Assembly: GCA_021297795.1 (NCBI GenBank)
Contig: JAJTGL010000023.1
Coordinates: 1-34,485, forward strand
Reading direction: 5' to 3'
Origin: Planctomycetaceae bacterium
GTDB taxonomy: Bacteria > Planctomycetota > Phycisphaerae > Phycisphaerales > SM1A02
DNA length: 34,485 nt
The notes beneath the pieces are model-generated. The model ran no database searches and was not told the DNA's origin. It saw only the letters and a program-made list of their open reading frames with translations. Below, one piece after another: positions 22,936-31,077 of the stretch. Every line of letters begins with the position of its first letter. Positions within the stretch are counted from its first letter, which is position 1. The position numbers and the translations under genes were made by a program.

Positions 22936-23589
22936 ATGGCTTCTCGCCGCGACGAAGACGACCGCTCCGACTCCGCCCGCATCGCGCGGCGCGCGGTCGA
23001 GCGGCTCAGCGAGGGGAGGTCGGAATCGGTCGGCGATGCCGTCGACGACGCCGCGCGCGAACTGCGCGCACGCGCCGGGTTTCGGCGGCCGACGCGAGCG
23101 GAGCTGCGCGCCCACGCGCAGGCGCACGAGGAGTCGCTCGGTCCGGGTGTCCGCGAACGCCGCATCGTCGACACGCTCGAGGAGGCGCTCGAGGTGCTCG
23201 CGGTCCTTGAAGCACACGTGATCGCGCACGATCCCGAGGGCGCCGAGCGGCCCGCGCCCGAGGTCTACGGGCGTGCCGCGCTCGGCGAACTCGATCTTGA
23301 CCCGACCGTCCACATCCGGGTGGTGACGTCGCTCTCGATCGGCGACCTCGCGGCCGCCGCCGTCGAGGCCGGACTCGCCGAACCCGCGTTCGAGACCGTC
23401 GATTCGCGCCACGGCCGCATCGATCGGCTCGCGGCGGAGGGCGCCTTCGCCCGGTACCGCGTGTCGCGCATCCCTCCCGGAATGCGCCTCGACCCCGGTC
23501 GCGACCTCGTGTCGGGCGAGCGGGTTGCACACGCAGGATTTGAGGCAATTTCCCGACGTATCGGCGGTCTCGGACACCTTGATCCGTGA
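22936..23589 (+). CDS. Hypothetical protein, soluble
   Basis: A 217-residue protein without signal or membrane segment. The first ~60 residues are strongly charged (MASRRDEDDRSDSARIARR). A central part has GRAALGELDLDPTVHIRVV and LSIGDLAAAAVEAGL, and the end has RVSRIPPGMRLDPGRDLV. I recognise no family. The frame is open from 22558, but that overlaps the divergent YceH gene, so the ATG at 22936 is chosen. The shared 22-bp spacer suggests linked control with that gene. No terminator is seen in the 154 bp before the chemoreceptor. Confidence 0.7.
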   Translation: MASRRDEDDRSDSARIARRAVERLSEGRSESVGDAVDDAARELRARAGFRRPTRAELRAHAQAHEESLGPGVRERRIVDTLEEALEVLAVLEAHVIAHDPEGAERPAPEVYGRAALGELDLDPTVHIRVVTSLSIGDLAAAAVEAGLAEPAFETVDSRHGRIDRLAAEGAFARYRVSRIPPGMRLDPGRDLVSGERVAHAGFEAISRRIGGLGHLDP

Positions 23590-23743
23590 ATCAGCGGTAG
23601 GTCGATTCCCCGTTGTGCCCCGCTTCTTGAAGTGAAACGCACGTGTTCCCGATGTCGCAGTGCACCCCGACCGCACAGGATCGGTGCCGGCGATCCGGCA
23701 TCGAGTGCGCAGCACGGTTCGCGGGGTCAACGGAGGTCACGCC

Positions 23744-25438
23744 ATGTTCGCCTGGATCAAGAACCGCTCGCTCTCGTCACGGATCATCGCGCTGTCGGTG
23801 TTCCTCGTGCTCGTCGCGGTCGGTCTCAACTACGTCGTCTTTGTCGGCCGTTTCCGCGAGAGCGCGGAAAACGCCATGGTCGAGAAGGCCGCCGCCTTCA
23901 CCGCGGTCGCGGACGAGGCGAAGAATCACGCCAGCGAGCTCTTCCTCGCGAAGTCGATCGCGACGGACGAGCTCATGAAGGAGCTCCAGGAGAGCGTCGC
24001 CAAGGGCGGCGACTACACCGACAGCCGCTTCTTCCAGACGATCCCCGTCGTCGTCGGCTGGCAGACCGCCGACCTCGCCGCCAAGAAGGAAGGCATCGAC
24101 TTCAAGGTCGCGGCCTTCGACGCACGCAACAAGAAGAACGAGCCCGAGCCGGGCTCCTTCCGCGCCGAGCTGCTCGAGCGACTCGAGAAGCAGGTCCAGT
24201 CCGGCGGCGAACCCAGCGCCTACGCGGTGAACACCGAGACGAACACGCTGCACTACATGCGCGCGATCGGTCTCGACGCGAGCTGCATGCTCTGCCACGG
24301 CGACCCGCGCGGCGAGTTCGATCCGGACAAGGATGGCAAGGACGCCCTCGGCTTCCCGATGGAAGGTTGGAAGGTCGGCGGCACGCACGGTGCCTACGAG
24401 GTCGCGATTCCGCTCTCGACCGTCGACACGCAGGTCGCCGGCTTCATCACCAGCGGTCTCGCGTGGACGGGTCCGATGATCGTGATCGGCGCGATCGGCT
24501 TCGCGTTCCTCCTGAAGCTCACCTTCGGGCGTCCGATGCAGATCATGATCGACCGCGTCCGCGACATCGCGGAGGGCGAGGGCGACCTCACCAAGCGTCT
24601 CGACGCGAGCACCACGGACGAGCTCGGCACGATGGCGGGCTGGTTCAACAAGTTCGTCGGCAAGCTCGAGGGCATCCTCGGTGACATCCGCAAGGGTGCC
24701 TCGGAGATCGATGCCGGCAGCGCCCAGGTCTCGTCGACGAGTCAGTCGGTCGCGAGCGGCGCCAGCCAGCAGGCGGCCAGCCTCGAGGAGATCAGTGCCA
24801 GCCTCGAGGAGATGAACGCCATGACCGAGCGCAACGCGCAGAACGCCGGCACCGCGGTCACGCGCTCCGACGACGCCCGCGTCCGTGCCGATCAGTGCAA
24901 GGAGCAGATGGTGCGCATGAGCGAGGCGATGGGCGCGATCAAGCAGTCGAGCGACTCGATCGCGAAGGTCCTCAAGGTCATCGACGAGATCGCCTTCCAG
25001 ACCAACCTGCTCGCGCTCAACGCGGCCGTCGAGGCGGCGCGCGCCGGAGAGGCGGGCAAGGGCTTCGCGGTCGTGGCCGAGGAAGTGCGCAATCTCGCGG
25101 GTCGCTCGGCGCAGGCCGCGCGGGAGACCGCCGCGATGATCGAGCAGTCGACGGCGCGCGCGGATCGCGCGGTCGCGATCTGCGGCGAGGTCGACACGTC
25201 GCTCCGCACGATCGTCGACGGCACGCGTGAGGTGAACGAGCTCCTGGCCCAGATCGCGAGCGCGAGCCGCGAGCAGGCGCAGGGGATCGGTCAGATCAAC
25301 ACGGGCGTCGCCGAGCTCGACAAGGTCACGCAGCAGAACGCCGGCAACTCCGAGGAGTTGGCAGCGGCAAGCGAGGAGACGGCCGCGCAGGTCGCGAGCC
25401 TCAAGCAGGTCGTCGCACAGTTCAAGGTCGGCACCTGA
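23744..25438 (+). CDS. Chemoreceptor (MCP) with heme-binding Tll0287-like sensor
   Basis: A 564-residue methyl-accepting chemotaxis protein. Membrane segment 1 is about 14-34 ([19 protein letters not shown]). The outer sensor (~35-240) resembles the Tll0287-like/DUF3365 domain and carries a c-type heme site CMLCH at 181-185. Membrane segment 2 is about 245-261, followed by a HAMP domain (~262-315, [16 protein letters not shown]) and a methyl-accepting coiled coil. The kinase-control tip [20 protein letters not shown] lies near 414-433, with the partner [12 protein letters not shown] just after it. A redox, oxygen or NO signal is inferred from the heme. The ATG at 23744 has GGAGG about 7 nt upstream. 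No che genes are near, so it is an orphan receptor. A strong hairpin terminator follows. Confidence 0.93.
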   Translation: MFAWIKNRSLSSRIIALSVFLVLVAVGLNYVVFVGRFRESAENAMVEKAAAFTAVADEAKNHASELFLAKSIATDELMKELQESVAKGGDYTDSRFFQTIPVVVGWQTADLAAKKEGIDFKVAAFDARNKKNEPEPGSFRAELLERLEKQVQSGGEPSAYAVNTETNTLHYMRAIGLDASCMLCHGDPRGEFDPDKDGKDALGFPMEGWKVGGTHGAYEVAIPLSTVDTQVAGFITSGLAWTGPMIVIGAIGFAFLLKLTFGRPMQIMIDRVRDIAEGEGDLTKRLDASTTDELGTMAGWFNKFVGKLEGILGDIRKGASEIDAGSAQVSSTSQSVASGASQQAASLEEISASLEEMNAMTERNAQNAGTAVTRSDDARVRADQCKEQMVRMSEAMGAIKQSSDSIAKVLKVIDEIAFQTNLLALNAAVEAARAGEAGKGFAVVAEEVRNLAGRSAQAARETAAMIEQSTARADRAVAICGEVDTSLRTIVDGTREVNELLAQIASASREQAQGIGQINTGVAELDKVTQQNAGNSEELAAASEETAAQVASLKQVVAQFKVGT

Positions 25439-25463
25439 GCACCGGTACCAACCTGCGGTAAGC

Positions 25464-25496
25464 AAACCGGCGCCACCCATCGGGTGGCGCCGGTTT
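25464..25496. terminator. Bidirectional hairpin terminator
   Basis: A perfect 15-bp stem, AAACCGGCGCCACCC (25464-25478) with its complement (25482-25496), around a 3-nt loop. A/T bases at both outer ends suit termination from either side, between the chemoreceptor gene (plus) and the S1-domain gene (minus). Confidence 0.85.
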
Positions 25497-25550
25497 CATT
25501 CTGTACTGCGTGCAGCCTGCCGGAGAGACCGGCGAGGAGCCCTCAGGGAG

Positions 25551-25586
25551 CGCTCAGCTGAGGCCGCCCGCTCAGCTGAGGCCGCC
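25551..25586. repeat. 18-bp tandem duplication across the S1-protein stop codon
   Basis: CGCTCAGCTGAGGCCGCC occurs twice in a row (25551-25568 and 25569-25586). On the minus strand each copy encodes GGLS followed by TGA, so the second copy supplies a spare in-frame stop 18 nt after the first. Confidence 0.9.
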
Positions 25587-26924
25587 CTTGAGCTCCTTGC
25601 CATCGCCCCACGCGGCGCGCAGGCGCTTGAGGGCGTTGTCCTCGGGGCGGGCGACGACCGGCGAGTCATCGCGGCCACGCTTGCGTCCGAACACCGCGCC
25701 GAATCCGGCATCGGTCTTCGACCCGCTCGGTGCGCCACCGGCGCCGCCGGCGTTCTGCGCGGGATCCGGACGCGCCGGCGGCTCGACGAGCGCCTTGATC
25801 GACAGGCTGATCCGCTTCTTGCCGACGTCGATCGAGAGCACCTTGCAGGTGACGATTTCGTTGGCGCGGAGCGCCTTGTCGACGCTCGGGATCCGGTCGT
25901 GGCTGATCTCGGAGATGTGGACGAGGCCCTCGATGCCCGGAGCGATCTCGATGAACGCGCCGAACGGCATGAGCTTGGTGACGCGTCCGGTGACGGTGCC
26001 ACCGGCCTCGAGCGACTGCATCGCGGTCACGCCGGGATCGGCCACGAGCTGCTTGAGGCCGAGACCGATCTTCGGCGGGCTCGCGGTGAGATCGAGCTTG
26101 ACGACCTTCACGGTCACGACATCGCCGACCTTCACCACATCCGCGGCGCTCTTCACGCGCTCGTGCGAGAGGTCGGAGACGTGGATCAGGCCGTCGACAC
26201 CGCCGATGTCGGCGAACGCGCCGTAGCTCTGGACGCTCGTGATGGTCGCCTGACGCGTCTGGCCGATCTCGAGCACCGCCAGCAGTTTTTCCCGCTGTTC
26301 GGCGCGCTCGGCGGCCAGGACGGCCTTGCGGCTCACCACCAGGCGGTCCTTGTCCTTGTTCAGTTCGACGATCTGCACCGGGAACTTCTCGCCGATGAAG
26401 ATCGAGATGTCGGGCACGTGGCGCACATCGACCTGACCGGCGGGCATGAAGCCCTTGTGGTGCGCGATCTCCATCTCGAGACCGCCCTTGTTCATGCCCG
26501 TGCAGCGGGCCTCGACGATCTGACCGACCTCGAGGGTCCCCCAGTCGGCCTTCTGCACCGCGCCCTCGAGGCTCAGGATCGAGAGACCCTCGAACGGATC
26601 GAAGCGCTCGACGACGAAGCCGCGCTCGCTTCCGACCACGGGCGGCTGCTTGTCGCCCGACACGAGGAACTGGGCGAGCGGGCACACGCCCTGCGAGCGG
26701 GGGCCGAACTCGACGAACACGTCGCCCGAGTGCACGCGGATGATGGTTCCCTGACGAACCTGTCGTCCGCGCTGCGAGGCGCGGGGCGCCGCGCTCTGGC
26801 TTTCGATCTCCTCGATCGACATGCCGCCGAGGGCGGCTTCGATCTCGCGCTCGAGGTCGGCATCGAAGCCGGTGGAGCGGGGGGTGGGACGGGACGGATT
26901 CGTGTTGGTGGGATCGCTGGACAT
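25572..26924 (-). CDS. S1-domain RNA-binding protein (ribosomal protein S1-like, four repeats)
   Basis: A 450-residue protein with four S1 (OB-fold) repeats, beginning near residues 50 (QGTIIRVHSGDVFVEFG), 125 (VGQIVEARCTGMNKGGLEME), 210 (IGQTRQATITSVQSYGAFAD) and 300 (GGTVTGRVTKLMPFGAFIEI). Repeats 3 and 4 are canonical (DGLIHVSDLSHERV, EGLVHISEISHDRI). The C-terminus is Gly/Ala-rich then basic and may be disordered. E. coli S1 has six repeats; shorter versions occur in other phyla. It may be the S1 that helps initiation here, or a separate RNA-binding regulator. The start ATG at 26924 has no Shine-Dalgarno site; a possible promoter lies at 26947-26976. The gene is monocistronic and shares a terminator region with the chemoreceptor. 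Confidence 0.92.
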   Translation of the reverse strand: MSSDPTNTNPSRPTPRSTGFDADLEREIEAALGGMSIEEIESQSAAPRASQRGRQVRQGTIIRVHSGDVFVEFGPRSQGVCPLAQFLVSGDKQPPVVGSERGFVVERFDPFEGLSILSLEGAVQKADWGTLEVGQIVEARCTGMNKGGLEMEIAHHKGFMPAGQVDVRHVPDISIFIGEKFPVQIVELNKDKDRLVVSRKAVLAAERAEQREKLLAVLEIGQTRQATITSVQSYGAFADIGGVDGLIHVSDLSHERVKSAADVVKVGDVVTVKVVKLDLTASPPKIGLGLKQLVADPGVTAMQSLEAGGTVTGRVTKLMPFGAFIEIAPGIEGLVHISEISHDRIPSVDKALRANEIVTCKVLSIDVGKKRISLSIKALVEPPARPDPAQNAGGAGGAPSGSKTDAGFGAVFGRKRGRDDSPVVARPEDNALKRLRAAWGDGKELKGGLS

Positions 26925-27283
26925 TGGGTTTTGACTCGGGCCGCGCAGCGTACCCGTTCCCGAGTCGACATACCAACTTGCGAATCGCTCCGAGTTTCGC
27001 CGCCGGTGCGAGACAGGCTGGTAGAGAAGTTCATGCGCGCAGACCATGCGCGTGGCGCATGGCGATCCGTCCTTCGGCCGGGGTGAAGGGGCACGTGGAC
27101 CGCGAGGTCCATCGGCAACGGGGCGACACCCCCGGGGTCGACGCAGCGAAGCCGCATGGTCCGAGAAATCGAAGCGGGTCTGCACCGTCCGAGAACTTGG
27201 GGTTCCTCGGACATCCATTTCGAGCAGGGGGCGTTATCATCCGCCTCCCCGCACCGCGGGCTCAGTTCCTGGAGAGATCGACC
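26925..27283. other. Divergent intergenic region between S1-type gene and pilM
   Basis: A 359-bp spacer with no convincing gene. Visible structure: a 6-bp hairpin with a GCGA tetraloop (27096-27111), and a longer stem upstream of pilM, TCCGAGAAC (27188-27196) pairing with GTTCCTCGGA-like bases (27202-27211) with one bulge. The latter could form in the pilM leader. No clear sigma-70 promoter for pilM was found; TATCAT at 27235-27240 is a possible -10 box without a good -35. Confidence 0.5.
26947..26976 (-). promoter_or_regulatory. Possible promoter of the S1-type gene
   Basis: On the minus strand TTGGTA (26971-26976), an 18-bp spacer and TACGCT (26947-26952). Transcription would start near 26940, giving a ~16-nt leader without a Shine-Dalgarno site. 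Moderate match only. Confidence 0.35.
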
Positions 27284-29503
27284 ATGGCTAGTTCAAACAC
27301 CGCGTGGGGCATTGAGATCGGTCAGTACGAGATCAAGGCCATCCAACTCGAGGCGACGTCCGATGGGGTCCGCGTGCGCGACTTCTGGGTCAAGCCGCAC
27401 GACTTCGTTCTGACGGATCCGGAGCTCGGAGCAGCTGGCGCGGAGAGTTCCGTCAGCCAGGCTCGAGTGACACTCGAGATGACGCTCTCCCAGCTCGCGA
27501 CGCAGAAGCGTCTCGAGGGGTCGCCCGTCGTGCTGAGCTTCAGCTGGATGCAGAACCGTGGGTTTGCGCGCTTCACGAAGTTGCCGCCGGTGGACAACGT
27601 CAAGCAGATCCAGGGGCTCGTCCGCTACGAGGCGGAGCAGCAGATCCCGTTCCCGCTCGAGGAAGTCGAGTGGGATTTCCACAGCTTCACGAGTCCCGAC
27701 TCACCCGAGGTTGACGTCGGCATCTTCGCGATCCAGCGCGAGCCGCTCGAGGAATTCCTCGCGCTCGTCAGCGACCGTCTCGGCATCGCGCCGGCGGCGG
27801 TCACGCTGTCTCCGGTCGCGCTCTACAACGCGATCGCCTTCGATCGCTCGCTCGTCGAGCGGAACGAGTCGATCGTCATCATCGACATCGGCACGTCGGC
27901 GACGGACCTGATCGTGGCCGAGGGAAGCCGTTGCTGGATGCGCACGTTCCCGCTCGGCGGACACGACTTCACCGAGGCGATCACCAGCGAGTTCAAGCAG
28001 CCGTACCGCAAGGCGGACGATCTCAAGCGAAAGACGGCCACCAGCGAGATCGCGAAGAACATCATGAGCGCGATGCGCGGCGTGCTCGTCGACCTCGTCG
28101 GCGACGTGCAGAAGTCGGTTGCGTTCTACCAGCAGCAGAACAGGTCGAGCAACCTGCGCAACGTCGTCGGACTCGGCTCGACTCTCAAGATTCCGGGGCT
28201 CCGCAAGTTCCTCGGACATCATCTGAACATGGAGGTCGAGCGCCTCGAGACCTTCAAGCGCCTGACGATCGACGGCATCACCCCGTCGACTCCGAAGGGA
28301 GGCAAGGCGGCCGAGAAGCCCGTCGACACGAGCCTCCTCGCCGCCGATTTCTCGGAGCACACGCTGAACTTCGCCGTCGCCTACGGCCTCGCCCTCCAGG
28401 GGCTCGGCCTCGCGCCCGTCGAGGTCAACCTGCTCCCGCTCAATCGGATGCGCAGCCAGATCTGGCAGCGCAAGCAGCGCTGGTTCGCCGCCGCGGCCGC
28501 CGTCGCCGTCGCGGCGGGCGGACTCATGTTCGTGCGTGGCATGCTCGACAACGCCGCGCTCGGCGATGTCTCGGCCAAATCCGCGGCCGAGGCGCAGGTG
28601 TCGAGCGCGAAGCGCTTCCAGGAAGACCTTTCGGCGGCGTCCAGCACGGTCGGGGCCCGCTCGAAGAACATGGTGGCGCTGCTCGAGGACCGCGAGGTCT
28701 GGCCGTTCATCATCCATGACGCGGTGCGCGCCGTGGCGAGCGGCAACGATGCCTCGGCGATCGGAGACGACATCGCGAAGCTGTCCGACTCGGAGCCGGC
28801 ACGACGCCAGACCTACCTCCGCGATCTCGCCGGAACGTACAAGTTCTCCGGCGGCAAGCGCGTCATCGAGGTCACGCTCGACGTCGAGGCCAATGCGGGC
28901 GACTCGCCCGCCGACCACTTCGCGAAGACCGTTGGCAGCTGGCTGCAGGACAACGCGAAGCGCGACGGCGTCCCCTACACGATCGACAAGGTGAAGTGGA
29001 CGTACACCAAGATGAAGGTTGGTGACAACGGATCGCTTGCCGCGGACGCATCGTCCACGACCAGCTCGGCGACCGCTCCGTCCGACGCCGCAGCCGGCGC
29101 CGAGGGTGGCAACTTCTCCGCTCCGGGCGGCTCCTTCTCCGTCGGTGACGGCACCGCCGGAAACAACTTCGGCGGTCTCTCCGGGAAGCGGACCGCGGGT
29201 CAGGGTGGAACGCTGAACCGCCCGGGTGGCCGACTCGGTGGCACGGGCGGTGCCGGCGGTGGCTTCAACGCCCCCGGCGGCGACGATGCGCCTGCTGCGG
29301 GTGACACCACGTTCACGCGCGGTCGCGCGGATGCCGAGGCCGCGCCTCCGGCCGATCTCGAGAAGCTCGCGCCGCTTCCGGCGCGTCCCTCGCTGTACGA
29401 GCCGGGAAGCACGGTGTATGTGGGCAAGATCACGTTCGAGGTGGTGCTGGCCGGCGAGGTCGCCGCAGCCGCTCCGGCCGACGCGCCGGTGGAGGGTCAG
29501 TGA
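27284..29503 (+). CDS. pilM: Type IV pilus PilM fused to a PilN-like part
   Basis: A 739-residue protein. Residues 1 to ~350 are an actin-like PilM: WGIEIGQYEIKAIQLE at the start, YEAEQQIPFPLEEVEWDF, the nucleotide-site IIDIGTSATDL (~200) and VVGLGSTLKIPGL. Normal PilM ends near 350. Here the chain continues into VEVNLLPLNRMRSQIWQRK, with NLLP at 382-385, then one membrane segment (~400-421) and a periplasmic part. That is the layout of PilN, whose N-terminal NLLP peptide binds PilM. Residues ~600-675 are Gly/Ser-rich. The ATG at 27284 follows GGAG with good spacing. The next gene overlaps its stop (TGATG at 29501-29505). It should form the inner-membrane alignment platform of a type IV pilus or related system. 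Family firm; fusion reading is from motifs. Confidence 0.9.
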   Translation: MASSNTAWGIEIGQYEIKAIQLEATSDGVRVRDFWVKPHDFVLTDPELGAAGAESSVSQARVTLEMTLSQLATQKRLEGSPVVLSFSWMQNRGFARFTKLPPVDNVKQIQGLVRYEAEQQIPFPLEEVEWDFHSFTSPDSPEVDVGIFAIQREPLEEFLALVSDRLGIAPAAVTLSPVALYNAIAFDRSLVERNESIVIIDIGTSATDLIVAEGSRCWMRTFPLGGHDFTEAITSEFKQPYRKADDLKRKTATSEIAKNIMSAMRGVLVDLVGDVQKSVAFYQQQNRSSNLRNVVGLGSTLKIPGLRKFLGHHLNMEVERLETFKRLTIDGITPSTPKGGKAAEKPVDTSLLAADFSEHTLNFAVAYGLALQGLGLAPVEVNLLPLNRMRSQIWQRKQRWFAAAAAVAVAAGGLMFVRGMLDNAALGDVSAKSAAEAQVSSAKRFQEDLSAASSTVGARSKNMVALLEDREVWPFIIHDAVRAVASGNDASAIGDDIAKLSDSEPARRQTYLRDLAGTYKFSGGKRVIEVTLDVEANAGDSPADHFAKTVGSWLQDNAKRDGVPYTIDKVKWTYTKMKVGDNGSLAADASSTTSSATAPSDAAAGAEGGNFSAPGGSFSVGDGTAGNNFGGLSGKRTAGQGGTLNRPGGRLGGTGGAGGGFNAPGGDDAPAAGDTTFTRGRADAEAAPPADLEKLAPLPARPSLYEPGSTVYVGKITFEVVLAGEVAAAAPADAPVEGQ

Positions 29504-30966
29504 TGGCGAAGCAACTTCCGAAGCAGCTCCAGAGTTCCGTCAACTGGATGAAGTCCAACACCCTGATCGTGGTGTTCTCCGCGATCATCGTGGTCGTACC
29601 GGTCGGCGCGTACTTCGCCGCGGATGCGTTCAGCAGCGGTGTTCGCGGCGCGACCGATGCAAAGGCGCGCACGTACTCGTCGGTCTCCTCCGCGCTCAAT
29701 GCGTCCGTCGATCTTCCGATGCCGGGCGGCGAGTCCGTCCGGCTCGAGGGGCTTCCCAACGAGAGCACCGTCGCCGAGTTCAAGAAGATCCTGACCGAGG
29801 CAGTCACGGACTCCGAGTCGGTGTACGCGGCGGCCACGGCCAGGAACCGCGGCAACCCGAAGCACGAGGCCGTCGTCGACCCTTCCGTCTTCCCGAACTA
29901 CGCCAAGAACTTCGGCGACGCCGACCGCAGCCGGGTGCAGTTCGCGCGGGCGCTCGGGAAGCGCTACGAAGCGCTTCTCAAGAGCGTGAATGCCGGCTCG
30001 CCGCCCTCCGGTGACTCCGTCGTCTCGAAGGTCGAGGGCGCCGAGAAGCGCATCAAGGCCGACCAGGGCGTCGACTCGCTCGAGAAGATCACGGATGCTG
30101 CGAAGCGAAAGGAGGCGCAGGAGAAGCTGCTCAAGGAGCGTCTCGGCGCCTACGGCGAGGAAGCGAAGCGCATCTCGATCTACGCATCCATGTCGGCGTT
30201 CGGCGTTCCAGGCGAGGACGATCCCGCGATCGCCACTCCGCTCAAGGATCTGAAGGAGACGGATGCGCAGGATCGGTTGCTCTACGACCTCCAGTGGCAG
30301 TACTGGATCGCCTCCGACGTGCTGCGAGCCTTCGCGGCGGCGAACGGTGGCAGCGGCAACTCGGTGCTGAAGAACCCGGTGAAGCGGCTCATCTCGCTCC
30401 GCGTGCTGCCGATGGAGGTCGCGGCCTCGTCCGCTTCGAGCGGCGAGGCGGCGTCCATGGGCGGCGGTGACCCGTCTGCCGACGCATCAGCCGCAGCAGC
30501 GGACGGGAGCGTTCCTCCGGCCGACGGGTCCGCAGCCGCGCCCACGGCTGCCGCGCCGTTCCGGCAGCCGCTGATCGAGAACACCGCCGAAGCCGTGAGG
30601 GACTTCTCCAAGCGGTTGACTGGACGAGTCTCGAACCCGATCTACGACGTGCGTCTTGCCGAGGTCGTCTTCGTCGCGGACACCGCGAAGTTGCCGTTGA
30701 TCTTCTCGGAGCTCGCGGATCAGAACTTCATGACCGTCACCAATGTGAAGGTCGGTCCGGCTGATCAGTTCGCAGCGGCGCGGCTTGGCTATCTGTACGG
30801 AGCCGAGCCCGTGAGCGAGGTCACCGCGACGCTCGAGACCGTGTGGTTCCGGGAGTGGACGGCCGTGCACATGCCGGCGGTGCTGCGTACGGCGCTCGGC
30901 ATCCAGCCGAAGCCGCCCGAGGCGGATCCCGCCGCCGACGCCTCCACGGAAGCATCGGGCTCCTGA
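29503..30966 (+). CDS. PilO-like (Amuc_1100-like) single-pass membrane protein
   Basis: A 487-residue protein with a short cytoplasmic start, one membrane segment (~20-42, TLIVVFSAIIVVVPVGAY) and a large outer part. That part has a helical region (~95-230), an Ala/Ser/Asp-rich linker (~305-360) and a C-terminal ferredoxin-like unit (~380-423, AEVVFVADTAKLPLIFSELA). This is the plan of PilO, and also of Akkermansia Amuc_1100, which is encoded beside a PilM homologue. Homology is inferred from layout and position, not shown by alignment. The ATG at 29503 overlaps the pilM stop, with GGAGG about 7 nt upstream; a GTG one codon earlier is possible. Translational coupling to pilM is likely. Confidence 0.75.
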   Translation: MAKQLPKQLQSSVNWMKSNTLIVVFSAIIVVVPVGAYFAADAFSSGVRGATDAKARTYSSVSSALNASVDLPMPGGESVRLEGLPNESTVAEFKKILTEAVTDSESVYAAATARNRGNPKHEAVVDPSVFPNYAKNFGDADRSRVQFARALGKRYEALLKSVNAGSPPSGDSVVSKVEGAEKRIKADQGVDSLEKITDAAKRKEAQEKLLKERLGAYGEEAKRISIYASMSAFGVPGEDDPAIATPLKDLKETDAQDRLLYDLQWQYWIASDVLRAFAAANGGSGNSVLKNPVKRLISLRVLPMEVAASSASSGEAASMGGGDPSADASAAAADGSVPPADGSAAAPTAAAPFRQPLIENTAEAVRDFSKRLTGRVSNPIYDVRLAEVVFVADTAKLPLIFSELADQNFMTVTNVKVGPADQFAAARLGYLYGAEPVSEVTATLETVWFREWTAVHMPAVLRTALGIQPKPPEADPAADASTEASGS

Positions 30967-30985
30967 GTGGTTTCTCATGACGCGT

Positions 30986-31003
30986 GAGCCCGGAGGCGGG
31001 CTC
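30986..31003 (+). other. Small hairpin between the second and third pilus genes
   Basis: GAGCCCG (30986-30992), loop GAGG, CGGGCTC (30997-31003), followed by GTTCC. It has no T run, so it is more likely an mRNA stability or processing element than a terminator. It lies in the 111-bp gap between the two genes. Confidence 0.35.
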
Positions 31004-31077
31004 GTTCCTCGACACCGAGGGTTCGCAGGATTCAATCGACACTTTCCGCGCGCACGCGCGGCTGAAACGGAAGAAAC

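Noticed and set aside
23777-25480. A 567-codon minus-strand frame opposite the chemoreceptor
   Set aside because: The plus strand encodes all chemoreceptor motifs with a good Shine-Dalgarno site; the minus translation is a Leu/Arg/Asp shadow.
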